Source of the DNA: CAWDVH01 sp963805705
GTDB lineage: Bacteria > Actinomycetota > Actinomycetes > Streptosporangiales > Streptosporangiaceae
Assembly (NCBI GenBank): GCA_963805705.1
Contig: CAWDVH010000001.1
Location: 2,170,001 to 2,234,000 of the forward strand
Direction: 5' to 3'
DNA length: 64,000 nt
Shown here one piece after another: positions 32,249 through 40,494 of the stretch; the first letter of the stretch is position 1, and each line of letters begins with the position of its first letter. Under the pieces are notes generated by a model. It was not told the DNA's origin and did not search any database. It saw only the letters and a list, made by a program, of their open reading frames with translations. The position numbers and the translations under genes were made by a program.

Positions 32249-33951
32249 TCGAATGTCCAGCTGCCCGGCAACATCAGCGGACCGTAGGACGGCAAGCCGG
32301 TGCGGGCCGCCAGGCGCCAGGCCGGACCCCAGCTTTCGGCGAGCACCCCGGACAGGGCGGCGGTGCGCCCGTCGGCGGACCCGGCCGGGCGGAGCCGGTC
32401 CAGCGGCCGGGTCCTCGGATAGACCCGCAGCGGGGCGGCGGCGGGCAAGCCGGCCCGGCGGCGGGCTATGTCGCAGGCCTTCTCCAGGCCGCCGAGCTCA
32501 TCCACCAGCCCGCGCTCGAGCGCGTCGGCCCCGGTCCATACCCGGCCCCTGGCCAGTTCGTGCACCCGCTCCGGCGACAGGCGGCGTCCTTCCGCCACCT
32601 TCCCGGTGAAGTCGGCGTAGATGTGATCGAGCCAGTTATTCACCAGCGCCCATTCATCCTCGCTGTACGGGTGCGTGGTGCCGAACATGGCGGCATGCTC
32701 GCCCTGGGTCACCGAGTCGGTCGTCACCCCGGCCTTGCCCAGGGCCTGGCCGAGCACCGGCTTGCCGGACAGCACGCCGATCGAGCCAGTCACCGTGCCC
32801 GGCTGCGCGACGATCGCGTCGGCCGCCATCGATATGTAGTAGCCGCCGGACGCCGCCACGTCTCCCATGGACGCCACCAGCGGCTTGCCTGCCGCCCTGG
32901 CCCGCACGACCTCGCGCCAGATCGTATCGGAGGCGACGTAGGACCCGCCCGGGCTGTCGACGCGCAGCACGATGGCGCGAATGTGATCGTCGGCGACCGC
33001 CGCCCGGATCGCCGCCGCGATGGTGTCAGAGCCCATCGAGCCGCCGGACAGCAGCCCGCGGCCGCTGCGGCCGCGCCGGATCGGCCCGGTCGCGTAGATC
33101 AGCGCGACCTCCTGCTCTCGCGGAGACGGCAGCTTGCGGGCCCGCTCCGCCAGCGCGCGCGAGCGCTGGTAGCGCCCGAGCGGATGCACCAGCGCGTCCG
33201 GGCCCGCGTGCTTGCGGACGATCTGGTACACCTCGTCGCGGTAGCCGAGCGCATCCACCAGGCCGGCTTCCAGTGCCTGGCCGGCGAGGAACGGCCCGCG
33301 GTCCACCAGCGCCCTGGCCTCGTCGGCAGCGATTCTCCGGCGCTGCGCGATCGCCTCGACGATCTGCTCGGTAATCGACGCGGTGAGTCGCTCGGTGGCG
33401 TGCCGGGCGGCCGGGGAGAAGCCGCGCTCGGTCACCTGCTCGGCCGCGCTCTTGTACTCGTGCCGCTTGCCGACCTGGAAGTCCACGCCAAGCCGGTCCA
33501 GCGCGTCGCGCAGGAATATCCGCTCGACGGCGATCCCGGTGAGCCCGAGGTCGCCTGAGGGCTGCAGGTAGATGGTGTCGAACGCGGTGGCCAGGTAGTA
33601 CGGCACGTTGCCCGCCGAGAACTCGCCGAACGACTCCGCCCACGCCACCGTCAGCTTGCCGGCCTCGCGGAAGACCTCAATCGCCCGCCGCAGTTCCTGG
33701 ACCTGGGCCAGCCCGATCGGCCGCCCGCCGACCTTGGCGACCAGCGCCCTGACCCGGTCGTCGCCGGCCGCCCGGCGCAAGCCGTCCAGGACGTCGCTGA
33801 GCGCCGCCCGGCGGCGGCCCAGGACGGCCGAGACCGGGTCGGCCGGCCTGCTCTCGGTGATCCCGTCGGTCAGGTCAAGCTCCAGGATGAGCGGGGCGGT
33901 CCACCGCTGGCCGATCCCGGAGATCCGGTTCTGAAGTATCGAATCTGCCAT
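32245..33951 (-). CDS. sppA: signal peptide peptidase SppA
   Basis: A 568-residue serine-lysine protease of the double-domain (67 kDa) SppA type, which degrades cleaved signal peptides in the membrane. The catalytic Lys is in RHEYKSAAEQV (N-terminal repeat) and the catalytic Ser in MGDVAASGGYYI (C-terminal repeat); VDSPGGSYVAS is the oxyanion region. No clear transmembrane helix is seen at the N-terminus, unlike the E. coli enzyme, so it may be soluble or peripheral. It starts at ATG 33951, divergent from the P450 gene, and is coupled to the flavin reductase gene. Confidence 0.92.
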   Translation of the reverse strand: MADSILQNRISGIGQRWTAPLILELDLTDGITESRPADPVSAVLGRRRAALSDVLDGLRRAAGDDRVRALVAKVGGRPIGLAQVQELRRAIEVFREAGKLTVAWAESFGEFSAGNVPYYLATAFDTIYLQPSGDLGLTGIAVERIFLRDALDRLGVDFQVGKRHEYKSAAEQVTERGFSPAARHATERLTASITEQIVEAIAQRRRIAADEARALVDRGPFLAGQALEAGLVDALGYRDEVYQIVRKHAGPDALVHPLGRYQRSRALAERARKLPSPREQEVALIYATGPIRRGRSGRGLLSGGSMGSDTIAAAIRAAVADDHIRAIVLRVDSPGGSYVASDTIWREVVRARAAGKPLVASMGDVAASGGYYISMAADAIVAQPGTVTGSIGVLSGKPVLGQALGKAGVTTDSVTQGEHAAMFGTTHPYSEDEWALVNNWLDHIYADFTGKVAEGRRLSPERVHELARGRVWTGADALERGLVDELGGLEKACDIARRRAGLPAAAPLRVYPRTRPLDRLRPAGSADGRTAALSGVLAESWGPAWRLAARTGLPSYGPLMLPGSWTFE

Positions 33952-33991
33952 GCGGCCAGCCTACGGCTCGTTCCCCCGTAAGGTCCGTACT

Positions 33992-35335
33992 GTGGTCAGG
34001 AGTCAAGGTCGCAGCGGCGCCGCGCCCGGTTCGCCGCAGATCCCGGCGGCCGCCGCGGACAACGGAGCGGACCACGGAAACGTCCAGTTCCCGTTGGGCG
34101 CGGCGGTGACGATCGCGGACCTGGACGGTGATCCGCACCTGCTCCTGCGGCGGCTTCGTGAGCGCGAGCCAGTGTCGTGGCTGCCCGCGCTCGGGGGCTG
34201 GCTGGTGACACGGCGCGATCTCGCACTGCACGTCCTGAGCGACAGCGAGACGTTCACCGTTGACGATCCGCGCTTCTCGACCGCCCGTGTCGTCGGGCCG
34301 AGCATGCTCTCGCTGGACGGTCCCGAGCACGGGCGGCACCGGGACCCGTTCGCCCAGGCGTTCCGGGTGACGGCGGTGCGCTCCCGGCTGGAGGCGTTCG
34401 TCGAGGCAGCGGCCGTGCGCCTGGTGACCGACCTGCGGCCCGCCGGAAGCGCCGAGCTGCGCCGCAGCCTGGCCGGGCCGCTCGCCGTGGCCGTCGTCGC
34501 CGAGGTGCTCGGCCTGGACGACACCGAGCCGGCGGTCGTGCTGTCGTGGTACGACGCCATAGTCGCCGCGGTGTCGGCCCTGGCCGCCGATCCGGGCGGC
34601 GCGGCAGGCCCGGCCGCGGCGGCCGGGGACGGCGCGGCGGTCGCGGGCCGGGGCGGGGGCGGCCTGGCCGTCGCGGGCAGCGCGGCGTTCAGCTTGCTCA
34701 GGGCCCGCCTCGAGGCCGCCATCGGCCGTCCGGGCAGTTCCAGTCTGCTCGCCGCCGCGGCGGCCGAGGGCGGCCTGACCGCCAGCGAGGTCGTGTCGAA
34801 TGCCGCGGTGATGATGTTCGGCGGTATCGAGACGACCGAGGGGATGATCACCAACGCGATCCTGCATCTGCTGGGTCATCCCGACCAGCTCCGCCTCGTG
34901 CTCGCCGATGACGCCCTGATCCCGAACGCGATCGAGGAGTCACTGCGGCTGGAGCCCGCGGCCGCGGTCGTCGACCGCTACTGCACGGCCAGCGTCCGGA
35001 TCGGGGACGCGGACATCCGCCAGGGCGATCTGGTCACGGTCTCGCTGACGGGCGCGAACCGCGATCCCGCGTTCTTCGATGATCCCGACCGGTTCGACGT
35101 GCGCCGGGACAATGCCCGGCTGGGCCTGGCGTTCGCCCGCGGCCCGCATTTCTGCCCTGGCGCCCAGCTGGCCCGGCTGGAGGCGCAGGCGGCGATCCGC
35201 GCGCTGCTGACCCGCCTGCCCGGCCTGCGGCTTGACCCGGCGCGGCCCGGCTCGCCCCCGGCTGCCTCGGCGCGCGGCCTGGTGTTTCGCAAGCCGCCGA
35301 CGCTGCACGTCCGGTGGGATACCCCGTCAGGATGA
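33992..35335 (+). CDS. cytochrome P450
   Basis: About 447 residues. The heme loop FARGPHFCPGAQLAR, the ExxR helix EESLR and the I-helix FGGIETTEGM are present, identifying a soluble bacterial P450. An Ala/Gly-rich insert (about residues 195-230 of the product) between the F/G region and the following helix is unusual. The start is uncertain: GTG at 33992 gives a gene that does not overlap sppA, while ATG 33950 overlaps it. No ferredoxin is adjacent; the orphan 3Fe-4S ferredoxin at 5.1 kb could serve it. Substrate unknown. Confidence 0.88.
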   Translation: MVRSQGRSGAAPGSPQIPAAAADNGADHGNVQFPLGAAVTIADLDGDPHLLLRRLREREPVSWLPALGGWLVTRRDLALHVLSDSETFTVDDPRFSTARVVGPSMLSLDGPEHGRHRDPFAQAFRVTAVRSRLEAFVEAAAVRLVTDLRPAGSAELRRSLAGPLAVAVVAEVLGLDDTEPAVVLSWYDAIVAAVSALAADPGGAAGPAAAAGDGAAVAGRGGGGLAVAGSAAFSLLRARLEAAIGRPGSSSLLAAAAAEGGLTASEVVSNAAVMMFGGIETTEGMITNAILHLLGHPDQLRLVLADDALIPNAIEESLRLEPAAAVVDRYCTASVRIGDADIRQGDLVTVSLTGANRDPAFFDDPDRFDVRRDNARLGLAFARGPHFCPGAQLARLEAQAAIRALLTRLPGLRLDPARPGSPPAASARGLVFRKPPTLHVRWDTPSG

Positions 35336-35866
35336 CGCGGCGCTGACCTGCGGGCCGCCGTGATCAGCCGCGTCAGCCACCGCAGTAGCGGTCCGGCCGC
35401 GTCGCCGGTCACGTACGGCGCGCAGCACCGGCAAGGCGGCGAAATAGGAGCCGGCCAGCGCGATGCCGCCGACGCCAAGGTCGACCGAGATCCGGCCCTG
35501 CCGGGTCCAGTAGACGTCTTTGAGGTCGAGCAGCAAGGCGAACTCGTCAACGATCAGCGCCAGCCCGCTGCCGTAGCTGAGCGACACGGCGGGATGCCTG
35601 CGGTGACGCTCCTCGCCCCGGACGGCGACCGCGCCGACGCCAGCGAGCAGGCCGATTCCCCACATGTAGTGGTGCAGGTGCTCGCCGCCCGCGCTGAGGT
35701 TGCGGAACGGCCCGCGGCCCGCGCGGATGCTGTAAGTGATGCCGCGCGTCGCCGCGAACGTGCTCGTGAACGCCAGCCAGCTGAGCAAGGCTGACCGCTG
35801 ACTGGGGTCGACGTCAGCGCGGATGGCGCTCAGGAACTCCTGGGCCAGCGACGGGTGATCATTCAC
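35327..35866 (-). CDS. hypothetical membrane protein
   Basis: A 179-residue protein with an N-terminal amphipathic segment and about four hydrophobic stretches: LLSWLAFTSTFAATR, HHYMWGIGLLAGVGAVAV, LSYGSGLALIVDEFALLLDL and GGIALAGSYFAALPVL. A conserved-looking GGEHLHHYMWG motif carries two adjacent histidines before a helix, and VDEFALLLDLKDVYW is acidic. I recognise no named family, though the pattern recurs in actinobacterial integral membrane proteins. Convergent with the P450, overlapping it by nine bases. Confidence 0.65.
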   Translation of the reverse strand: MNDHPSLAQEFLSAIRADVDPSQRSALLSWLAFTSTFAATRGITYSIRAGRGPFRNLSAGGEHLHHYMWGIGLLAGVGAVAVRGEERHRRHPAVSLSYGSGLALIVDEFALLLDLKDVYWTRQGRISVDLGVGGIALAGSYFAALPVLRAVRDRRRGRTATAVADAADHGGPQVSAASS

Positions 35867-35915
35867 ATGCGCACCCTATCCTGGCTCGCCGGAGCTATCG
35901 GCTATCGTCGCGGCA

Positions 35916-36827
35916 ATGGTCAACGGCGACGGAAACGGGTGGACCCGGTGCCGGCTGGGCCACCGGCACTGGGGACGGTTCGGCGCCGCGGGACTGCTGG
36001 CGTGCGCCCCGGACGAGGCGGGGCGGGAGCTCGTCTTGCTGCAGCGCAGGAACTGGTGGGGAAACCACGGCGGCACGTGGGGGCCGCCCGGCGGCGCGCG
36101 GGACAGCCATGAGACCGCCGTGGCCGCGGCGCTGCGCGAGGCAGCCGAGGAATGTGACATCCCGCCGGACGCCGTCCGCCTCCACGGCATCCTGCGCGAC
36201 GATCACGGAGGCTGGTCTTACCAGACCGTGATCGGCGCCGCGCCCGAGCCGTTCGAGGTGCGCTCGGCAAGCTCGGAGACCAGCGAGGTCGGATGGATCG
36301 CCGCGGCCGATGTCGACCGGCTCGCCCTGCATCCAGGGTTCGCCGGGCAATGGCCGGTACTGCGGACGGCGCTTCAGCCGTTGACGATCATCGTTGACGT
36401 GGCGAACGTGATGGGGTCGAGACCGGACGGCTGGTGGCGGGACCGGGCAAGCGCGGCCGCCCGCCTCGCCGCTGAACTGGCGGTACTCGCCGGACGGGGG
36501 CTGGCCGAGTTGCCGGACTCGCTGCATGCGCCAGCCCTCGAGCGCTGGTTTCCGCAGTACGTGCTGGTCCTGGAGGGAGCGGCTCGCCGTGCGGCTCAAG
36601 ATGGCCCTGGCGCTGATCCCGGTGCCGCCCCCGGCTACGGCGCCGCGGCCGATGGCTACATCCGGCTCGTGTCAGCTCCCGGCCTCGGCGATGACACCAT
36701 CGCCGAGCTGGCGGCCCAGACCGCCGGGCGCCGCCTCGTGGTGACCGCGGACCGGGAACTGCGCGAGCGCTGCCTGGCCGCGGGGGCGGCGGTGACCGGT
36801 CCGGGCTGGCTGCTGCGTCAGCTCTGA
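35916..36827 (+). CDS. Nudix hydrolase fused to NYN/PIN-like domain
   Basis: A 303-residue two-domain protein. Residues about 20-150 are a Nudix hydrolase with box GGARDSHETAVAAALREAAEE, cleaving nucleoside diphosphate-X compounds. Residues about 157-303 begin IIVDVANVMGSRPDGWWRDR and end DDTIAELAAQ, RLVVTADRELRERC and GPGWLL, the Asp-Asn and late Asp pattern of a YacP/NYN-type nuclease. In other actinomycetes the second part is a separate small protein often misnamed NTP pyrophosphohydrolase. The fusion suggests joint action on a nucleotide or RNA end; that is inference. Start ATG at 35916 has a weak ribosome site. Confidence 0.78.
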   Translation: MVNGDGNGWTRCRLGHRHWGRFGAAGLLACAPDEAGRELVLLQRRNWWGNHGGTWGPPGGARDSHETAVAAALREAAEECDIPPDAVRLHGILRDDHGGWSYQTVIGAAPEPFEVRSASSETSEVGWIAAADVDRLALHPGFAGQWPVLRTALQPLTIIVDVANVMGSRPDGWWRDRASAAARLAAELAVLAGRGLAELPDSLHAPALERWFPQYVLVLEGAARRAAQDGPGADPGAAPGYGAAADGYIRLVSAPGLGDDTIAELAAQTAGRRLVVTADRELRERCLAAGAAVTGPGWLLRQL

Positions 36828-36871
36828 CCGGGAATGCCGCGGTGCTGGGGACAGCCGGCTGCCCGGTCAGC

Positions 36872-36955
36872 CGTGGTGGACGGGCCCGTGGTGGACGGGC
36901 CCGTGGTGGACGGGCCCGTGGTGGACGGGCCCGTGATGGACGGGCCCGTGGTGGG
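36872..36955. repeat. 15-bp repeat array of palindromic units
   Basis: Five to six copies of GTGGTGGACGGGCCC lie between convergent genes. Each junction contains the perfect 10-bp palindrome ACGGGCCCGT, so the array could present a series of small hairpins or protein sites at a 15-bp pitch. I see no supported coding role, although both strands stay open (VVDGP or HHGPV repeats). Confidence 0.85.
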
Positions 36956-36996
36956 TGGGGAGGAGGAGGCAGGGAGAGAACGAGCTGAGGCCCCGC

Positions 36997-37596
36997 TTAG
37001 CCGTCATGCCCGCCGCCTCCGCCGCCTCCTCCTCCGCCATGGCCGCCGCCACCGCCATGTCCGCCGCCACCATCATCGCCACCGGTGCCGACGACCCCGC
37101 TATCGTCGGCCACGCTGGTGAAGTGCGGATGGCCGCCGGAACACGTCACGGTGACGCGCTGGCCAGTCTGGCCGGACCTAAAGGTCACCCACGTCGAGGT
37201 CGCCGGGCCCTGGGAACCTTCGGTCTCGTAGCCCTGCGCCGCGAACCAGGTTATCTTGGCCATACCGGACAAACAGGATGCGAAAACGGTACCGCCGGTA
37301 GTGGCGAACGCTTGCGGCGCGGCCGCGGTCGGCCCGGCCGCCGGTGACGGGGCGTGGCGCGGACGCGGGCTGGCCGCGGCGGAGCCCGGCTGGCTGGACC
37401 GCGTCGCGGCGGGGCCCAGCTGCGCAAGGTCCTGCTGCACATTCGCCTCGGTCATCGGCCGTCCAGCGGCGCCGAAGAGGCCCGTGCCGAGGAAGCTCAG
37501 CGCGGCGGTCACGCCGCTGGCGGCGACCACCGCGCCGGCCAGCCAGATGGCGGTCACCGCCGCGACGTGCTTGCGCATCCCTCCACTGTGCCTCAT
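36997..37596 (-). CDS. membrane-anchored protein with Gly/His-rich tail
   Basis: A 199-residue protein with one N-terminal transmembrane helix (VTAIWLAGAVVAASGVTAALSF), an Ala/Pro/Ser linker, a short extracellular segment with a Cys pair (FASCLSGMAKITW and VTVTCSGGHPHF), and a C-terminal tail of Gly with regularly placed His (GGGGHGGGGGHGG). The tail suggests divalent metal binding. Start could be ATG 37596 or ATG 37578; GGAGGG lies directly against the second. Divergent from the response regulator, 93 bases away, so it may be a target of that system. No family recognised. Confidence 0.6.
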   Translation of the reverse strand: MRHSGGMRKHVAAVTAIWLAGAVVAASGVTAALSFLGTGLFGAAGRPMTEANVQQDLAQLGPAATRSSQPGSAAASPRPRHAPSPAAGPTAAAPQAFATTGGTVFASCLSGMAKITWFAAQGYETEGSQGPATSTWVTFRSGQTGQRVTVTCSGGHPHFTSVADDSGVVGTGGDDGGGGHGGGGGHGGGGGGGGGGHDG

Positions 37597-37689
37597 CGGC
37601 GGCCCCGCTCGGGTTAACGCTCCCCTAAGGCTCCCCTACGGTACTTACGCAAACGGCCCGTCGTGGCCCTCCTCGGATAACGTTCGGAT

Positions 37690-38385
37690 ATGCCCAAGGT
37701 GCTCATTGTCGAGGACGATCCCACGATCCGCACGGCGGTCATGCGGGCCCTGTCCGATAAGGGTTACGCGGTGGCAGCAGCGCACACGGCGATGAGCGGC
37801 CTGCAGCTGGCGGTCTCCGAGCACCCAGACGTCGTCATCCTGGACCTCGGCCTGCCCGATCTGGATGGCCGTGAGGTGCTGCGGATGATCAGGGCGGTCA
37901 GCAGCGTACCGATCATCGTGGCCACCGCGCGCAGCGCTGAGGCGGACATCGTCCATTCGCTCGACGCAGGCGCCGACGATTATGTGGTGAAGCCGTTCGG
38001 CGGCGCGCAGCTCGATGCCAGGATCCGGGCGGTGCTGCGCCGGGCCGCCGAGCCAGACCAGGATGTCGTCATCGAGGTCGGCGGACTGCGGCTGGACCGC
38101 CGCGCCCGGCAGGCATTTCTCGATGACGAGGCCCTCGACCTGACGCCTCGGGAGTTTGACCTGCTGCACTACCTCGCGGAGCGAGCCGGTGCCGTGGTGA
38201 CCAAGCAGGAGCTGCTGGTCGAGGTCTGGCAGCAGCCCTACGGCGGCGCCGACAAGAGCATTGACGTGCACCTGTCGTGGCTGCGCCGCAAGCTCGGCGA
38301 GACCGCGCAAGAGCCCCGCTACCTGCATACCGTGCGCCGGGTCGGGGTGCGCCTGGCCGCGCCCGCGGCACCGGAACTCAGCTGA
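37690..38385 (+). CDS. OmpR-family response regulator
   Basis: A 231-residue transcription factor. Receiver domain (1-120): acidic EDD, phospho-acceptor Asp in VVILDLGLPDLDG, switch Thr in VATARS, Lys in DYVVKPF. Winged-helix domain (about 130-225): LTPREFDLLHYLAERAGAVVT, KSIDVHLSWLRRKLG and TVRRVGVRL. It is coupled to the kinase gene by a TGATG overlap. Likely regulates the flanking secreted proteins, by position only. Confidence 0.92.
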   Translation: MPKVLIVEDDPTIRTAVMRALSDKGYAVAAAHTAMSGLQLAVSEHPDVVILDLGLPDLDGREVLRMIRAVSSVPIIVATARSAEADIVHSLDAGADDYVVKPFGGAQLDARIRAVLRRAAEPDQDVVIEVGGLRLDRRARQAFLDDEALDLTPREFDLLHYLAERAGAVVTKQELLVEVWQQPYGGADKSIDVHLSWLRRKLGETAQEPRYLHTVRRVGVRLAAPAAPELS

Positions 38386-39737
38386 TGAGGCGGCGGCTTG
38401 CCCTCCTGGTGTCCGCCACCATGGCCCTTGTCCTGCTGGCCTTCGTGGTCCCGCTGGCTCTCCTGATCCGCGTTATTGTCGCCGACCGCGCCGTCGCGGA
38501 CGCCACAGTCGCGGTCCGGTCGCTCAGCGCGCTGGTGGCGACCGCCCCGCAGTCGTCGGTGCCAGGGCTGATCGCGACGGCGGGGCGCCCGGTCACCGTG
38601 TTCTTCCCTGACGGCTCGACCGTCGGGGTTCATGCGCGCCGTACCCCGGCCGTACAGCTGTCGCAGCGCGGGCGGAGCATCAGTGTCGCCGATCCTGGCG
38701 GCCGGGAGATCCTCGTCGCCGTGCGCGTCCAGTCCGGCGGTACCTCGGTCATCCGGACCTTCGTCAGCAATGCCGAGCTAGGCCGGGGCGTGACCAGGGC
38801 GTGGATCATCCTGGCCGTGCTCGGCGTGATCCTGCTCGGGCTGGGCGTGGCGATCGCGGATCAGCTGGTCGGCACGGTGACCCGGCCCATCGGCGAGCTC
38901 GCGCAAGTCTCCCGCCGGCTCGCGGGCGGTGACCTCGAGGCGCGCGCCAGCCCGGCCGGTCCGCCGGAAGTGCGCGAGGTAGCGGTGAGCCTGAACTATC
39001 TGGCCGGCCGGATCAGGGACCTGATCTGGCAGGAGCGCGAGTCCATCGCCGATTTGTCGCACCGGCTGCGGACTCCGCTGACCGCGCTGCGGCTCGAGGC
39101 CGAGGCGGTGCCGGAATCGGCCGATCCGGACCGCCGGATCGAGACGCAGGTCCAGGCCCTGGAGAGCGCCGTGACGTCGCTGATCGAGGACGCGCGCAGG
39201 CGCAGCGGCGGGCCGGGCAGCTGCGATGCGGCGCAGGTGATCGCCGAGCGGACCGCGTTCTGGTCGGTACTCGCCGACGATCAGGGACGGGCCATGACCG
39301 TCGAGCTGGGCCAGGCACCGGTACTGGTCGGCGTGGCCGGCCCGGACCTGGCCGCGGGCCTCGATGCCCTGCTCGGCAACGTGTTCGCGCACACGCCGGA
39401 GGGCACCGGTTTCGCCGTGCGGCTGCGGGCCCGCCCCGGCGGCGGCGGTTTCGTGACCGTGACGGACACCGGTCCCGGCTTCGGCGGAGGCGACCCGGTC
39501 CGGCGAGGCGCCAGCAGCGGCGGCTCGACCGGGCTGGGCCTGGATATTGCCCGGCAGACGGCCGAGGCGTCAGGCGGATCGCTGACCGTCGGCAACAGCG
39601 CCTCCGGCGGCCAGGTCGTGGTGGAGCTGGGCCCGCCGCAGGACGGCTCGCCGTCGCAGCACGGCTCGTCGCAGCACGGCCCATCACAGCACGGCTCGTC
39701 GCAGCACGGCCCATCACAGCACCGGCGCGGATCTTAG
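38385..39737 (+). CDS. sensor histidine kinase with His-rich C-terminal tail
   Basis: A 450-residue membrane kinase: helix 1 (LLVSATMALVLLAFVVPLALL), an extracellular sensor of about 115 residues, helix 2 (AWIILAVLGVILLGLGVAI), HAMP (TRPIGELAQVSRRLAGGDL), dimerisation segment SIADLSHRLRTPLTALRLE with the phospho-His, and ATPase motifs LLGNVFAHTPEG (N box), VTDTGPGFG and GSTGLGLDIARQ. After the catalytic domain comes a repeat tail of SSQHGPSQHG units (bases about 39648-39723), not part of known kinase architecture and possibly metal-binding. ATG 38385 shares a base with the regulator stop. Confidence 0.92.
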   Translation: MRRRLALLVSATMALVLLAFVVPLALLIRVIVADRAVADATVAVRSLSALVATAPQSSVPGLIATAGRPVTVFFPDGSTVGVHARRTPAVQLSQRGRSISVADPGGREILVAVRVQSGGTSVIRTFVSNAELGRGVTRAWIILAVLGVILLGLGVAIADQLVGTVTRPIGELAQVSRRLAGGDLEARASPAGPPEVREVAVSLNYLAGRIRDLIWQERESIADLSHRLRTPLTALRLEAEAVPESADPDRRIETQVQALESAVTSLIEDARRRSGGPGSCDAAQVIAERTAFWSVLADDQGRAMTVELGQAPVLVGVAGPDLAAGLDALLGNVFAHTPEGTGFAVRLRARPGGGGFVTVTDTGPGFGGGDPVRRGASSGGSTGLGLDIARQTAEASGGSLTVGNSASGGQVVVELGPPQDGSPSQHGSSQHGPSQHGSSQHGPSQHRRGS

Positions 39738-39822
39738 TCGGCCGTTAACATCCGCGCAGCGCTGCGCTATCGCGGCGGGGGCGATGCTCAGCAGACATCG
39801 CCATCCACGAAGGAGTGCAGTA

Positions 39823-40395
39823 ATGCGAAGGACGCTGAAGATTGGCATCGGAGCAGGCACGGCGGCCATCATCGCGACCATGTCGGCAGGCGTGGCATCG
39901 GCGACGACCGGCGGCCTGCAGGCCGCCGGGTCAGCCGCGACGATGACGTCAGTGAACAAGCACATCACCAGGGCGCAGGCGCGGCATCTGGCCAGGGCCG
40001 CGGTGCCGCACAGCCGGGTGATCGAGGTGCAGTCCGACGACCTGCACGACCATCCGGTATGGAAGGTACAGCTGGCCACCCCCCATGGCCGGGTCGTGGT
40101 CGACGTCAGCAAGCGGACCGGTAAGGTGACCATTCTGCGCCGCCACGGTGGCGGCGGCGGGCATGACGACGCTGTCCTCGCCACCCCGGCCGGGCCCAGC
40201 TCGGTGGCCAGCGTGGTCGCCAGCATGAGCCGTCAGGTCACCGACGACCACGGTCGCGACGCCCGTGACCACGACGGCGCTCGCGAAGAGCGCGGCGACC
40301 GGCACGATGATGGCCGCGGCGACCGTCACGATCATGACCGTGGCGACCGGGATGGCCACGATCACGACCACGGGGACGACGGCTCCGGCCGGTAA
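39823..40395 (+). CDS. secreted PepSY-domain protein with His/Asp-rich tail
   Basis: A 190-residue exported protein: signal peptide (GIGAGTAAIIATMSAGVASA), one PepSY-like domain (about 45-105; ITRAQARHLARAAVPHSRVIEV, VWKVQLATPHGRVVVDVSKRTGKVTIL) and a long C-terminal tail of His, Asp and Arg (DRHDHDRGDRDGHDHDHGDD). PepSY proteins often sit beside two-component systems as extracytoplasmic modulators, as here. The tail probably chelates divalent metal. ATG at 39823 is fixed by AAGGAG seven bases upstream. Followed by a 13-bp hairpin. Confidence 0.78.
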   Translation: MRRTLKIGIGAGTAAIIATMSAGVASATTGGLQAAGSAATMTSVNKHITRAQARHLARAAVPHSRVIEVQSDDLHDHPVWKVQLATPHGRVVVDVSKRTGKVTILRRHGGGGGHDDAVLATPAGPSSVASVVASMSRQVTDDHGRDARDHDGAREERGDRHDDGRGDRHDHDRGDRDGHDHDHGDDGSGR

Positions 40396-40434
40396 AGCCT
40401 GCCGGCTCAGCCCCTCCCCCCGCTGGGCAGGCGG

Positions 40435-40479
40435 AGATGCCCCCGTGTACCGCCTCCGCCGCGGCGCACGGGGGCATCT
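40435..40479. terminator. 13-bp hairpin between convergent genes
   Basis: AGATGCCCCCGTG (40435-40447) pairs perfectly with CACGGGGGCATCT (40467-40479). It lies between the PepSY protein stop and the convergent dioxygenase stop and probably terminates both. No T-run. Confidence 0.8.
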
Positions 40480-40494
40480 GCCTTGAGCGGCGCC

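Noticed and set aside
31715..35335. Flavin reductase and P450 as one oxygenase system
   Set aside because: They are on opposite strands with sppA between, and P450s normally use ferredoxin rather than free reduced flavin.
36834..37121. ORFs through the 15-bp repeat (VVDGP on plus, HHGPV on minus)
   Set aside because: They stay open only because the repeat is a multiple of three and GC-rich; no ribosome site and no homology outside the repeat. They overlap the Gly/His-tail gene.
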